Part shown: positions 9,003 to 16,772 of the stretch, in pieces
Layout: each line of letters opens with the position of its first letter
Numbering within the stretch: position 1 is the stretch's first letter
DNA from: Gemmatimonadaceae bacterium
GTDB taxonomy: Bacteria; Gemmatimonadota; Gemmatimonadetes; Gemmatimonadales; Gemmatimonadaceae
Reading direction: 5' to 3'
Assembly: GCA_035633115.1 (NCBI GenBank)
Contig: DASQFN010000075.1
Coordinates: forward strand, 1 to 45,232
Length of the DNA stretch: 45,232 bases
The notes under the pieces: generated by a model
What the model was told of the DNA's origin: nothing
The model's database searches: none
What the model saw: only the letters and a program-made list of their open reading frames with translations
Translations under genes and position numbers: made by a program

Positions 9003-10268
9003 ATGTCCTACACTGAAGCGACGGTCACACCGCCAGTCTCGCGTGCCGGCATGCAAGCACCTGCGCGCCGCTCGAGCCGGCTCTCGCGTCTCCACCGCCG
9101 GCTTTCACAGGCAAACGTGCCCCCGTTCGAGGTGGAGCATCAGGATGGAACCATCGAGCGCCTCGTCGGCGGATCCTACACGGGCGACGACACGGACGAG
9201 CCGCGTTTTCGACTACGGATGCGCACCAGCAAAGGGCTGCGCGCGCTGCGCGAGCTCGATGAGCTCGAGCTCGGCATCGCCTTTCTCGATGGCGACTACG
9301 ATATAGAAGGTGACTTCCTCAGCTGCCTCGATCTTCGCTCGGTTTTCACGGACCGGCATCCGGTTCGCTCGATCATGCGATTTCTCGTGCCGCTCGTCAA
9401 AGGCCAGCGTCAGGCTGATCTCGCGTGGGTACCGCACCACTACGATTTCGGCAACGAGTTCTACTTTGCGTTTCTCGACAAGCGCTTTCAGATGTACTCG
9501 CAGGCACTGTACACCGCTGAGAACGAGTCTCTCGAGCAGGCGGTGACGAATAAGCTGCAGTACATCGTCGATTCGTGCCGCCTCACCGAGGGCTCGCACG
9601 TCCTCGATGTCGGTGCCGGTTGGGGTGCCCTCGAGAAATTCACCGGACCGAAAGGGGTCAATACGACAATGCTCACGATCTCACACGAGCAGTACAAGTT
9701 TCTTTCGGAGTGGTGCGGCCGTCACGGAATGCCGGCGCATCTGGATGTCGTCCGCGAAAGCATCTTTGCCTATGACCCGCCGACGCAGTACGACGCCATC
9801 GTCCTGCTCGGCGTGATGGAGCACCTCCCCGACTATCAAAAGCTGTTCGTGCAATTTCGCCGACTGGTCAAGCCAGGCGGGCGCGTCTACATGGACTTCT
9901 GCTCGAACCGAAACAAGTTCAGCGTTAGCTCATTCACGTACAACTACGTGTTCCCCGGGAATCACACGCCGGTTTACATGCCCGGCCTCCTCGAAGCGGG
10001 GAACGCGACAGGCTTCGAGCCTATCGCGGTGCACAACGATCGCCACAGCTACTACCTGACGCTGGCGACCTGGGCGAGACGTCTGGAAGCCGCGCGCGAG
10101 ACGCTCATCCCGAAGTTCGGTCAAAGGGTGTTCCGTCTCTTTCAGCTGTATCTCTGGGGCTGCGCGCATCAGCTCGGCCGCAATGGCAAGCTCGAGAGCT
10201 ACCGGGTCGTTTTTCAGCGCTCGGCCGGCAGACCGTCCTCAGAGATCGGCTGCTACCGCCCGATCTAG
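9003..10268 (+). CDS. Cyclopropane-fatty-acid-synthase-like SAM methyltransferase
   Basis: 421 residues. The layout matches the CFA/mycolic acid synthase family: an N-terminal lipid-facing region (1-140), then HHYDFGNEFY (145-154), QMYSQALY at the position of the family's CMYS-type motif, SAM-binding VLDVGAGWGAL (200-210), LTISHEQ and the VLLGVMEHLPDYQ segment. These enzymes methylate cis double bonds or lipid-linked substrates in membrane phospholipids. The family name is firm, the exact reaction is not: the C-terminal tyrosine and glutamate pattern differs from E. coli Cfa and several Gemmatimonadota homologues act on other lipids. Its last 30 bases overlap the end of the convergent kinase gene. 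Confidence 0.85.
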   Translation: MSYTEATVTPPVSRAGMQAPARRSSRLSRLHRRLSQANVPPFEVEHQDGTIERLVGGSYTGDDTDEPRFRLRMRTSKGLRALRELDELELGIAFLDGDYDIEGDFLSCLDLRSVFTDRHPVRSIMRFLVPLVKGQRQADLAWVPHHYDFGNEFYFAFLDKRFQMYSQALYTAENESLEQAVTNKLQYIVDSCRLTEGSHVLDVGAGWGALEKFTGPKGVNTTMLTISHEQYKFLSEWCGRHGMPAHLDVVRESIFAYDPPTQYDAIVLLGVMEHLPDYQKLFVQFRRLVKPGGRVYMDFCSNRNKFSVSSFTYNYVFPGNHTPVYMPGLLEAGNATGFEPIAVHNDRHSYYLTLATWARRLEAARETLIPKFGQRVFRLFQLYLWGCAHQLGRNGKLESYRVVFQRSAGRPSSEIGCYRPI

Positions 10269-13200
10269 CGGTTGTATCATCGCTCGCGCTTCGTCGAGCT
10301 CGGCGGAGTGCGAGTCTGCAGGGAAGTGGTCGACTGCCGCAGCGAGTATCGTCATCGCTTCGTGACTGTTGTCACCCGTGGCGAGCAGTCGGGCGAGGCT
10401 CGACGCCGCGCGCAGCTCGAGCGAGCGACTCTTCTGCCTGACGGCAACATCGATGGCGTTGCGGAACGCGGCTTCGCTTGCTTCCCGTGCTGCAACGCCG
10501 TCCGCCGTTGATTCGCCGAGCCGCAACAACAACTCGCCTTTCAGGCGGTGCAGCTCTGGCTCCCAAACTCGATCGTCATTTTTCGCTGCGGTGGCAAGCG
10601 CTTCTTCGATCACGGCGAGGCCCGCCTGCGGATCGCCGGCTCTCATGTGTGCGTCCGCCAGCAGCGAGAGGAAGTGTGGAAGATTCAGCTCCGAGCCTGT
10701 TCGACGAAACCCCTCGATACCACGAGTGAGCATCGTTCGCCCCGCCTCTGGATCGCCGAGGGCAGCCATTGACCACGCACTCAACATCGTCCCAATCGCT
10801 CGCCATTGCGCGAAATCGTGCGTACGCGCGAGCTCGATCGCGGCATCAGCGTGTTGCTTTACCATCGCGGCATCCCCGCGGTACTGGTGCAGCCATGCAC
10901 TGAGACTCTCCCCATAGGCCACCGCGAATGGGTTCTGCTGCTTTGCAGCGAATTCGCGCGCGAGGCGGTTCGTCTCGAGCGCCTCGTCGGGCCGTCCCAT
11001 GAGCCACTGCGCCACCGCGAGCCACGCGCCCGGCATGAACGCGCCGTACGCCAGACGATCCCCGACTTGCCTCGACGGATCATACGCAGCCATTCCAGTC
11101 TCGAGATGCTCTGCCGCAGTCTCGAACTCGCCGAGGTGAATGAGTGTCGGCCCCATCGCCGCACGGGCAATGAAGATCTGCTTCGCATCCCCGGTTTCTT
11201 CGGCGACCTTGATCAGCTGCTGAACGATATCGCGCGCCGTGTGGAGCTGGCCGCGCACGATATAGAACCGGTAGAGACCATGGAGAACGGAAAGCAGGGT
11301 CGGCGTGTCACTGACCTGAGAGCAGAGATCGCGGGCCCGCGAATAAGCCTGCTCCACCTCAGCCGCTGCGTACCCGAGCCGATCGGTGAGTGGCACGCCG
11401 AGCGCGACCTGAAGCTGCAGCTCGAGACGCGCACGGTCGATGCTGTCCGGTAGACTCTCGAGAGCTTTGAGGCCACGGCGCGCAAGCATGATTGCTTCCT
11501 TGCTTGCAAATACTCTCGTCGCCGTCCGAGCCGCCGTGAGAAAATACGTCGCCGCCTTCTCGAATTGCCGAGCTGCAGCGTGCAGAACGGCGAGCTCCGA
11601 CGCGTAGCTCGGATCCGCGCCGTAGTACTGCTCCATCACCTCCGCCACGCCGGCGCTCAGCGTCGTGCGTCGAGTCGCGCGTAACGTTCCGTGCAGCGTG
11701 TTCTGGTAGAGGATGTGCGCAAACCGGTACCGCAGCGATGGTGTGCGACGCGCGAGAACGCGCTCGTCCACGAGCCGGACAATCGAGTAGACGCGCTCGA
11801 GCCGCTCGAGCCGCTCTTCCACTTCCTGGCTGTCCATCTTTATCGCGTCTGCTATCACGGCGGAGTCGAACTCCGTTCCCTGCACGCTTGCCGCGACAAG
11901 CAGGCTGCGATCGGCCTTGTCCAGCCGGTCCATCGTTCGCTGGATCACGCTGCGAATCGATTGTGGCAGCTCGGATTCAACGCTTTCGACGGATTGCTCG
12001 AGTCGCCACACATCATCGCGAAGAGCTACAACGCCTCGATGTACGAGCTGCCGCATCAGATCGACTACGAAGAGCGGCGTTCCCTCCGTACGCGCATGCA
12101 GCAAATCGACGAACTCGCGCGGGAATTCGTGGTTCGGATATGCATTCGCCAGATATGCGTCGAGCCCCTTACGATCGAACGCGGGAAGATGCGTCTCGCG
12201 GACTGCGCCACGGCCTTCGAGGTTCAGCTTCGCGTCGATGAAAGGATGCCGCGCCAGCTGGAGGTCCGACGGCCGATAGGTTACGAGAATCAACATTCGC
12301 AGAGTGTCGAAACGGTCGCCGAGGTACGAGATCAAGTCGATCGTCGACGCATCCGCCCAGTGGATGTCTTCGAGAACAAGTACAAGTGGACCGGAGCGCG
12401 TCAGCTCGAGCAACAGCGCACCGAGCTGGCGCTTCATCTGCTCCGACGAGCCGCCGCGGACGTCCGGCGACGTCCCGCCGCCTGTGGGGTTCGAGGGCGA
12501 CGATGGATTCACCCGCACGTACCACGAGGGCGCGAGCTGTCGCATCTCTCGGCCGACAGCGGCGCCGTCGGGACCGGCGAGCAGGCTCTCCAATGCCTCC
12601 AGAATCGGCAGGTATGCTTCGGTGCCGGCCAGTCGCTCCGAGCAGCGCCCCGTGCTCACGCGGCCGCCGTGCCCCCGGCGAATCACGCCGCGAAGAAAAC
12701 TCTCGACGAGCGCTGTTTTGCCCAGCCCGGCTTCGCCAACCACGGCGTGTAGAAGGCCCCGCTCGCTGGTGGACGTCTCAAAGCTTTCCATGAGCTCTGC
12801 CGCTTCGGTTTCGCGGGCCACGACAATGCGTTGCCGCGCCACGGTCGACGCGGACGATGCCGAAGGGGACGGAATTCTCTCGCCGCTGAACGCCGCCGGC
12901 TCCGTGGAGGGACCGATCGGATACGATTCCTGCGTCAGCTCCACGCTCGGCAGGTTGTCGAGTGCGCTTACGAGATCATCGGCCGATGCGGGGCGATCTG
13001 CCGCCTCCTTACGAAGACACTGAGTTACGAGACCCACAAGCTCGGCTGGCAAGCCGGCGCGAATCTCGTGAAGCGGTTGCGCGACGTGCATGAGGTGAGC
13101 GACCAGCAGCGCCTGATGCGATGATCCACTGAACGGCCGTCGGCCCGCCAGCATCTCGTAAGCAAGCACACCGAAGCTGTAGATGTCGGTGCGATGGTCG

Positions 13201-13838
13201 ATCATCGGATCGGCGGCGATCTGCTCCGGCGACATGTACGCCGGCGTTCCGACACTCACGCCGATTGCCGTCAATCGATCGGCGTGCGGATCCCGCCCTT
13301 GCTGCTGCTCGGGGGACGTCGTCTTCGCGCTGACAATGGCCTTTGCAATTCCGAAGTCCGTGACCATCGGCGTTCCTTCGACGATGAGCACGTTTCCGGG
13401 CTTGATGTCGCGGTGAACGACGCCAAAGCGGTGTGCGTACGCGAGCGCGCGCGCGACGCCGGAGAGGATGCGGACGGTTTCCCGAACCGGCATGATCCCC
13501 TCGCGCTTGAGCCTTGTCTCGAGGGACTCGCCGGAAACGAACGGCATCGTGTAGTACGGCAGGCCGCCCGCCTCTCCCGCCGTGAGCAGGGGCACGATGT
13601 GCGGATGCTGGAGCCGCGCTGCCAGGAGGATCTCACGCTTGAACCGCTCGGTGGAGATCTCGACGGCGAGGTCAGGCCGGAGGACCTTCAGCGCTACCTT
13701 GCGGCCGAGGGCTGCTTCCTCGGCTACAAAGACGTAGGACATCCCGCCGCCGCCGACCTCGCGCTCGATCTTGTAAGAGGCACCCAGGCTGGCTTGCAGG
13801 CGTCTCGTCAGCTCCTGATTATCTCGGATGGCGGTCAC
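10239..13838 (-). CDS. Serine/threonine kinase fused to an AAA ATPase and TPR repeats (PknK-like)
   Basis: 1199 residues. The N-terminal 295 residues form a Hanks-type kinase: glycine loop GGGGMSYV (29-36), lysine K51 in VALKVL, catalytic HRDIKPGN (142-149), DFG (161-163), then a VGTPAYMSPEQ activation segment. A Ser/Pro-rich linker leads to an AAA_16-type ATPase with Walker A GEAGLGKT (368-375) and Walker B LVLVLEDIHWAD (D491), followed by a winged-helix-like region near 610-700. The rest is a superhelix of TPR-like repeats. There is no DNA-binding domain at the C-terminus and no transmembrane helix. This order is that of PknK/MalT-type STAND signalling proteins; the ligand is unknown. A GTP/ATP switch controlled by TPR ligand binding is inference from the family. 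Confidence 0.92.
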   Translation of the reverse strand: MTAIRDNQELTRRLQASLGASYKIEREVGGGGMSYVFVAEEAALGRKVALKVLRPDLAVEISTERFKREILLAARLQHPHIVPLLTAGEAGGLPYYTMPFVSGESLETRLKREGIMPVRETVRILSGVARALAYAHRFGVVHRDIKPGNVLIVEGTPMVTDFGIAKAIVSAKTTSPEQQQGRDPHADRLTAIGVSVGTPAYMSPEQIAADPMIDHRTDIYSFGVLAYEMLAGRRPFSGSSHQALLVAHLMHVAQPLHEIRAGLPAELVGLVTQCLRKEAADRPASADDLVSALDNLPSVELTQESYPIGPSTEPAAFSGERIPSPSASSASTVARQRIVVARETEAAELMESFETSTSERGLLHAVVGEAGLGKTALVESFLRGVIRRGHGGRVSTGRCSERLAGTEAYLPILEALESLLAGPDGAAVGREMRQLAPSWYVRVNPSSPSNPTGGGTSPDVRGGSSEQMKRQLGALLLELTRSGPLVLVLEDIHWADASTIDLISYLGDRFDTLRMLILVTYRPSDLQLARHPFIDAKLNLEGRGAVRETHLPAFDRKGLDAYLANAYPNHEFPREFVDLLHARTEGTPLFVVDLMRQLVHRGVVALRDDVWRLEQSVESVESELPQSIRSVIQRTMDRLDKADRSLLVAASVQGTEFDSAVIADAIKMDSQEVEERLERLERVYSIVRLVDERVLARRTPSLRYRFAHILYQNTLHGTLRATRRTTLSAGVAEVMEQYYGADPSYASELAVLHAAARQFEKAATYFLTAARTATRVFASKEAIMLARRGLKALESLPDSIDRARLELQLQVALGVPLTDRLGYAAAEVEQAYSRARDLCSQVSDTPTLLSVLHGLYRFYIVRGQLHTARDIVQQLIKVAEETGDAKQIFIARAAMGPTLIHLGEFETAAEHLETGMAAYDPSRQVGDRLAYGAFMPGAWLAVAQWLMGRPDEALETNRLAREFAAKQQNPFAVAYGESLSAWLHQYRGDAAMVKQHADAAIELARTHDFAQWRAIGTMLSAWSMAALGDPEAGRTMLTRGIEGFRRTGSELNLPHFLSLLADAHMRAGDPQAGLAVIEEALATAAKNDDRVWEPELHRLKGELLLRLGESTADGVAAREASEAAFRNAIDVAVRQKSRSLELRAASSLARLLATGDNSHEAMTILAAAVDHFPADSHSAELDEARAMIQPLDRAVAADL

Positions 13839-14062
13839 CCCGCGAACAATATTGGGCCCCGCAAAGCGTCGCCAGTGCAGTGACTGGTCAGTTTTTAAGC
13901 GCCCTCTGACATTTCACCTTCCCTGTAATTCACCTGAATGAACCGAAGGTCCGAGGGACAAGGTAAACCAGGTCGCGAGATGGGAGGTGAGGTTACGGGG
14001 AATGGCTGTGCACTGAAAGGACGCTGCGCGCATATAACCGCTCACGACTGCGGTCCCAGCGT

Positions 14063-14082
14063 GCTCATTATTCAAAATGAGC
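14063..14082 (+). promoter_or_regulatory. Perfect hairpin enclosing the start codon of the four-helix-bundle gene
   Basis: GCTCATT (14063-14069) and AATGAGC (14076-14082) are exact inverse complements separated by ATTCAA. The second arm contains the ATG at 14077 and no Shine-Dalgarno is present. In RNA this would place the start codon in a 7-base-pair stem; in DNA it could be a regulator half-site pair. Confidence 0.4.
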
Positions 14083-14463
14083 GATTTCAAGGACCTCAAG
14101 GTCTGGCAGAAGGCCCATGTTCTGGCGCTCGATACGCATCGTGTGGCCTGTAGGATACGTGGGTCGAACAACGGCGGTCTCCGAATGCAGACGATTCGGG
14201 CGGCAATGTCCGTCCCCGCAAACATCGTTGAGAGTCGAGGCCAGCTCAGTCGCCGAGAGGCATGCCGTTATCTACGCATAGCTCTCAATTCTGCGACGGA
14301 GCTGGAATACCACCTGTTAACTGCAGTTGACTTGAAAGCGATAAGTCGACCTCAGTGTTTAACTCTCACCGACCAGCTGGTGGAAGTGAGAAGAATGTTG
14401 TACGGCCTCATCCGTTCGCTAAGTAGCAGAAACGACCCGGACAAACCGCCCGATCAGTCTTGA
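14077..14463 (+). CDS. Four-helix-bundle protein (23S rRNA intervening-sequence protein family)
   Basis: 128 residues. The start MSDFKDLKVWQKAHVLALD is the hallmark of the family (F-x-x-L-x-V-W-Q-x-A), and SVPANIVESRGQLSRREACRYLRIALNSATELEYHLLTA covers the other conserved helices. Four amphipathic helices are expected and homologues form pentamers. The family was named from genes inside 23S rRNA insertions, but many members, like this one, stand alone, often next to variable elements. No enzymatic function is known. There is no clear ribosome site and the start lies in a perfect inverted repeat. It is divergent from the large kinase, 238 bases away. Confidence 0.9.
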   Translation: MSDFKDLKVWQKAHVLALDTHRVACRIRGSNNGGLRMQTIRAAMSVPANIVESRGQLSRREACRYLRIALNSATELEYHLLTAVDLKAISRPQCLTLTDQLVEVRRMLYGLIRSLSSRNDPDKPPDQS

Positions 14464-14619
14464 AGCAAGTCTCTCACACCTGACCCGAAACCTGCTAGGC
14501 TGGGCTCCTTGCACCTCGGACCTTCAGTTCCGTGATTGCACTTCGGGCCGCTGAAATGCCGAGGAAGCGCTCGATCTGTCCCGACTCGACCCCGACGCGC
14601 GGGCTCTTATCTTTCATCG

Positions 14620-15063
14620 ATGCCTTCGCGATCACGTGGCCCCCGTCGCCGGGGCCGGCCCGCCCGGCAACCACAGGAGCTCACGTCGCTCCCCACTTCG
14701 AGGAACGCGTACAACGAAACGCGCGAGTGGCTGCTCAAGACCCATGGTCCCGTCTGCGCGTACTGCGAACGAAAAATTCGGCGCGATCGGATCACACTCG
14801 ACCATGTCACGCCGCGGAAGGGAAAGACCGCCTACGACCGGCGGGACAACCTCGTGCTCGCCTGTCCCGCATGCAACATCGACAAGGCCGACAAGTCGTT
14901 CCTCGCCTTCCTGCTCGCGCGGAAGTCGCGCGCCGCAGCGGTACTTCGATATGGATCACACCTGAGCGGGATGCTCATCAAGCTAGCGACCGATATCGCA
15001 GGTCCCGAGGCGACCGCGCGCGCTGCACGGCTCGCCGATCCGGACTATCCCTACCTCGATTGA
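14620..15063 (+). CDS. HNH endonuclease, N-terminus uncertain
   Basis: The frame from ATG 14620 gives 147 residues; the open frame runs from TTG 14536. The conserved core is clear: CAYC (46-49), TLDHVTP with the HNH aspartate-histidine (61-62), NLVLACPACN (residues 77-86) with the CxxC and asparagine, then a helix. This is a metal-dependent nicking or cutting fold used by restriction enzymes, toxins and repair nucleases; nothing in the context tells which. The first 28 or so residues are rich in Arg and Pro and do not look like a real N-terminus, while a neighbouring frame reads DPDARALIFHRCLRDHVAPV; a frameshift in the N-terminal part is likely. Confidence 0.68.
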   Translation: MPSRSRGPRRRGRPARQPQELTSLPTSRNAYNETREWLLKTHGPVCAYCERKIRRDRITLDHVTPRKGKTAYDRRDNLVLACPACNIDKADKSFLAFLLARKSRAAAVLRYGSHLSGMLIKLATDIAGPEATARAARLADPDYPYLD

Positions 15064-15160
15064 CGGCTGCAAGCCGGCAGGAAAGCATCACGCTCGAGCT
15101 GGAAAGCTTAGACTACGAGCTTCGTACATTTTTTCCGTCAGTGAGGCAAGATTACCCCGT

Positions 15161-16411
15161 ATGTCCGAAACTCCCCGGCGGATTCTGCTCGCAGACGGCG
15201 ATGCGTTTTACGTCGCTGTCGCCCGCATGGTCGATCCGGAGGGAGCAGGGAAGGCGCCCCTTCTTATAGTAGGCGGGACGCGCGAGACCCGAGGCGTCGT
15301 ATGCTCCGCATCATGGGAGACGCGCAAATTCGGAGTACGCTCCGGGATGCCGATCTCGCGGGCACTTCGCCTCTGTCCCGATGCGATGTGCGTTCCCGTT
15401 CCGCGCAAAGCCTGCTCCGCCAGACATCACGAGATTCGCGAAGTCCTCGAGCGATTCTCTCCCATTGTCGAAGGCGCCAGTATCGACGAATGGTACCTCG
15501 ACATGGGCGGCACCGAAGGCGTCTATCATCACGAGCCACTCCGCACCACGGCGCATCGCATCAGAGATGCAGTGCGCGACGCAACCAGTATTTCTATTTC
15601 GATCGGTGGCGGAACGAACAAGCTGGTCGCCAAGCTCGCCGTCGAGCGCGCGAAGCCAAAGCCGGGAACGGGAGCGGACGGAGTTCACATCGTCGAGCCG
15701 GGAAGCGAAGAAGAATTCGTTCGCACGTTCACGCTGGCCGAGCTGCCGATGGTCGGGCCGAAATTCCAGGAGCGGCTTGCGAAGCTCGGAATGACGACAG
15801 TGCCCGATGTCCTGAAGCACGACCTCCCGACACTGCATCGCTGGTTTGGTGAGAGAGAAGCCGAGTGGCTCTGGGACCGCGTGCACGGGAGAAGCGAGTC
15901 CGAGGTCGATACAGGCGGCGGCGATCAAAAAAGCATGAGCCGGGACGAGACGTTCCCCGAGGACCTGCACGACGACGCCGACCTCGATCACGAGCTTGTT
16001 GCATTGGTGACACGCGTTGCATTCGATCTCCGCAGCGACAGTCTTGCCGCGCGCACCATCACCGTCAAAATACGCGACCGCGATTTCCGCACCCGCTCCG
16101 CGCGACGCACGCTAACTGAGCCGGTTGTGTCGGACCGCGTGATTCTGCGTGTCGCCCGCGAGCTTCTCACCAAGCTACGCGCCGCACGACGCGTTCCGGC
16201 CCGCCTCCTCGGCGTCGCGCTATCGTCCCTCGCGCACGATCCGAAGGCCGATCAGCTCAAGCTTTTCAAAGCGCGGGGTGAGGCTTCGGGAGAAACGGAG
16301 CGCGACCGCCTGGTCGCTCGCACGGTTGACCGCGTCAGAGATAGATTCGGGGCGAAAGGAATCATTCCTGCTTCTCTGACTACGACTCACAACACCGAAC
16401 CAAAGAGGTAG
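15161..16411 (+). CDS. Y-family DNA polymerase (DinB/Pol IV-like)
   Basis: 416 residues, somewhat longer than E. coli DinB (351). Palm-domain motifs: LLADGDAFYVAVA (D12, with Y17 at the steric-gate position) and SIDEWYLDM (D109, E110), the two catalytic acidic patches. Thumb with helix-hairpin-helix-like VGPKFQERLAKLG and little-finger region follow. QLKLF (365-369) fits the beta-clamp-binding pentapeptide. The C-terminal tail ends shortly after DRFGAKGIIPAS, a pattern known for the family. It makes error-prone copies past DNA lesions. The motif ADGD replaces the more usual VDMD, so it belongs to a side branch of Pol IV-like enzymes. No LexA-type box was looked for with confidence. Six bases separate it from the DUF2277 gene. 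Confidence 0.92.
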   Translation: MSETPRRILLADGDAFYVAVARMVDPEGAGKAPLLIVGGTRETRGVVCSASWETRKFGVRSGMPISRALRLCPDAMCVPVPRKACSARHHEIREVLERFSPIVEGASIDEWYLDMGGTEGVYHHEPLRTTAHRIRDAVRDATSISISIGGGTNKLVAKLAVERAKPKPGTGADGVHIVEPGSEEEFVRTFTLAELPMVGPKFQERLAKLGMTTVPDVLKHDLPTLHRWFGEREAEWLWDRVHGRSESEVDTGGGDQKSMSRDETFPEDLHDDADLDHELVALVTRVAFDLRSDSLAARTITVKIRDRDFRTRSARRTLTEPVVSDRVILRVARELLTKLRAARRVPARLLGVALSSLAHDPKADQLKLFKARGEASGETERDRLVARTVDRVRDRFGAKGIIPASLTTTHNTEPKR

Positions 16412-16416
16412 GCTCC

Positions 16417-16713
16417 ATGTGCAGAAATATCAGGACCCTTTGCAACTTCGATCCGCCGACATCGCACGAAGAGATTCGCGACGCTTCATTGCAGTTCGTG
16501 CGGAAGGTGAGCGGCATGAACAAGCCATCAAAAGTGAACGAGGCCGCGTTCAACCATGCGGTCGATGAAGTAAGTGAGGCGATTCATGAGCTACTTCATT
16601 CGCTCGTCACGAAAGCGCCACCGCGCGATCGCGAGGTCGAGACCGCGAAGCTGCGCGCGAAGTCAGCGGTGCGATTCGCCCGAATCGCCAGGGAATACAA
16701 GCAACCGGGCTAA
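16417..16713 (+). CDS. DUF2277-family small protein
   Basis: 98 residues, the normal length of the family. The start MCRNIRTLCNFDPPTSHEEI and the LQFVRKVSGMNKPS and TKAPPRDREVE segments match the remembered DUF2277 consensus. The start is supported by AGGTAGG immediately upstream; the gene begins six bases after the polymerase stop, so the two are likely cotranscribed. Function unknown; in many bacteria members sit singly, so linkage to the polymerase may be accidental. No domain with known activity and no signal peptide are visible. Confidence 0.9.
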   Translation: MCRNIRTLCNFDPPTSHEEIRDASLQFVRKVSGMNKPSKVNEAAFNHAVDEVSEAIHELLHSLVTKAPPRDREVETAKLRAKSAVRFARIAREYKQPG

Positions 16714-16772
16714 GCCGCTATCGCTTGGTTGCGGCAAGCTGACCGCGGCGATTTGGGAGATCGAAGAAAAAA

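Noticed and set aside
11691-12752. A 353-codon open frame on the plus strand within the kinase-ATPase gene.
   Set aside because: Opposite to the Walker A/B region of the kinase-ATPase; composition is arginine-rich and featureless.
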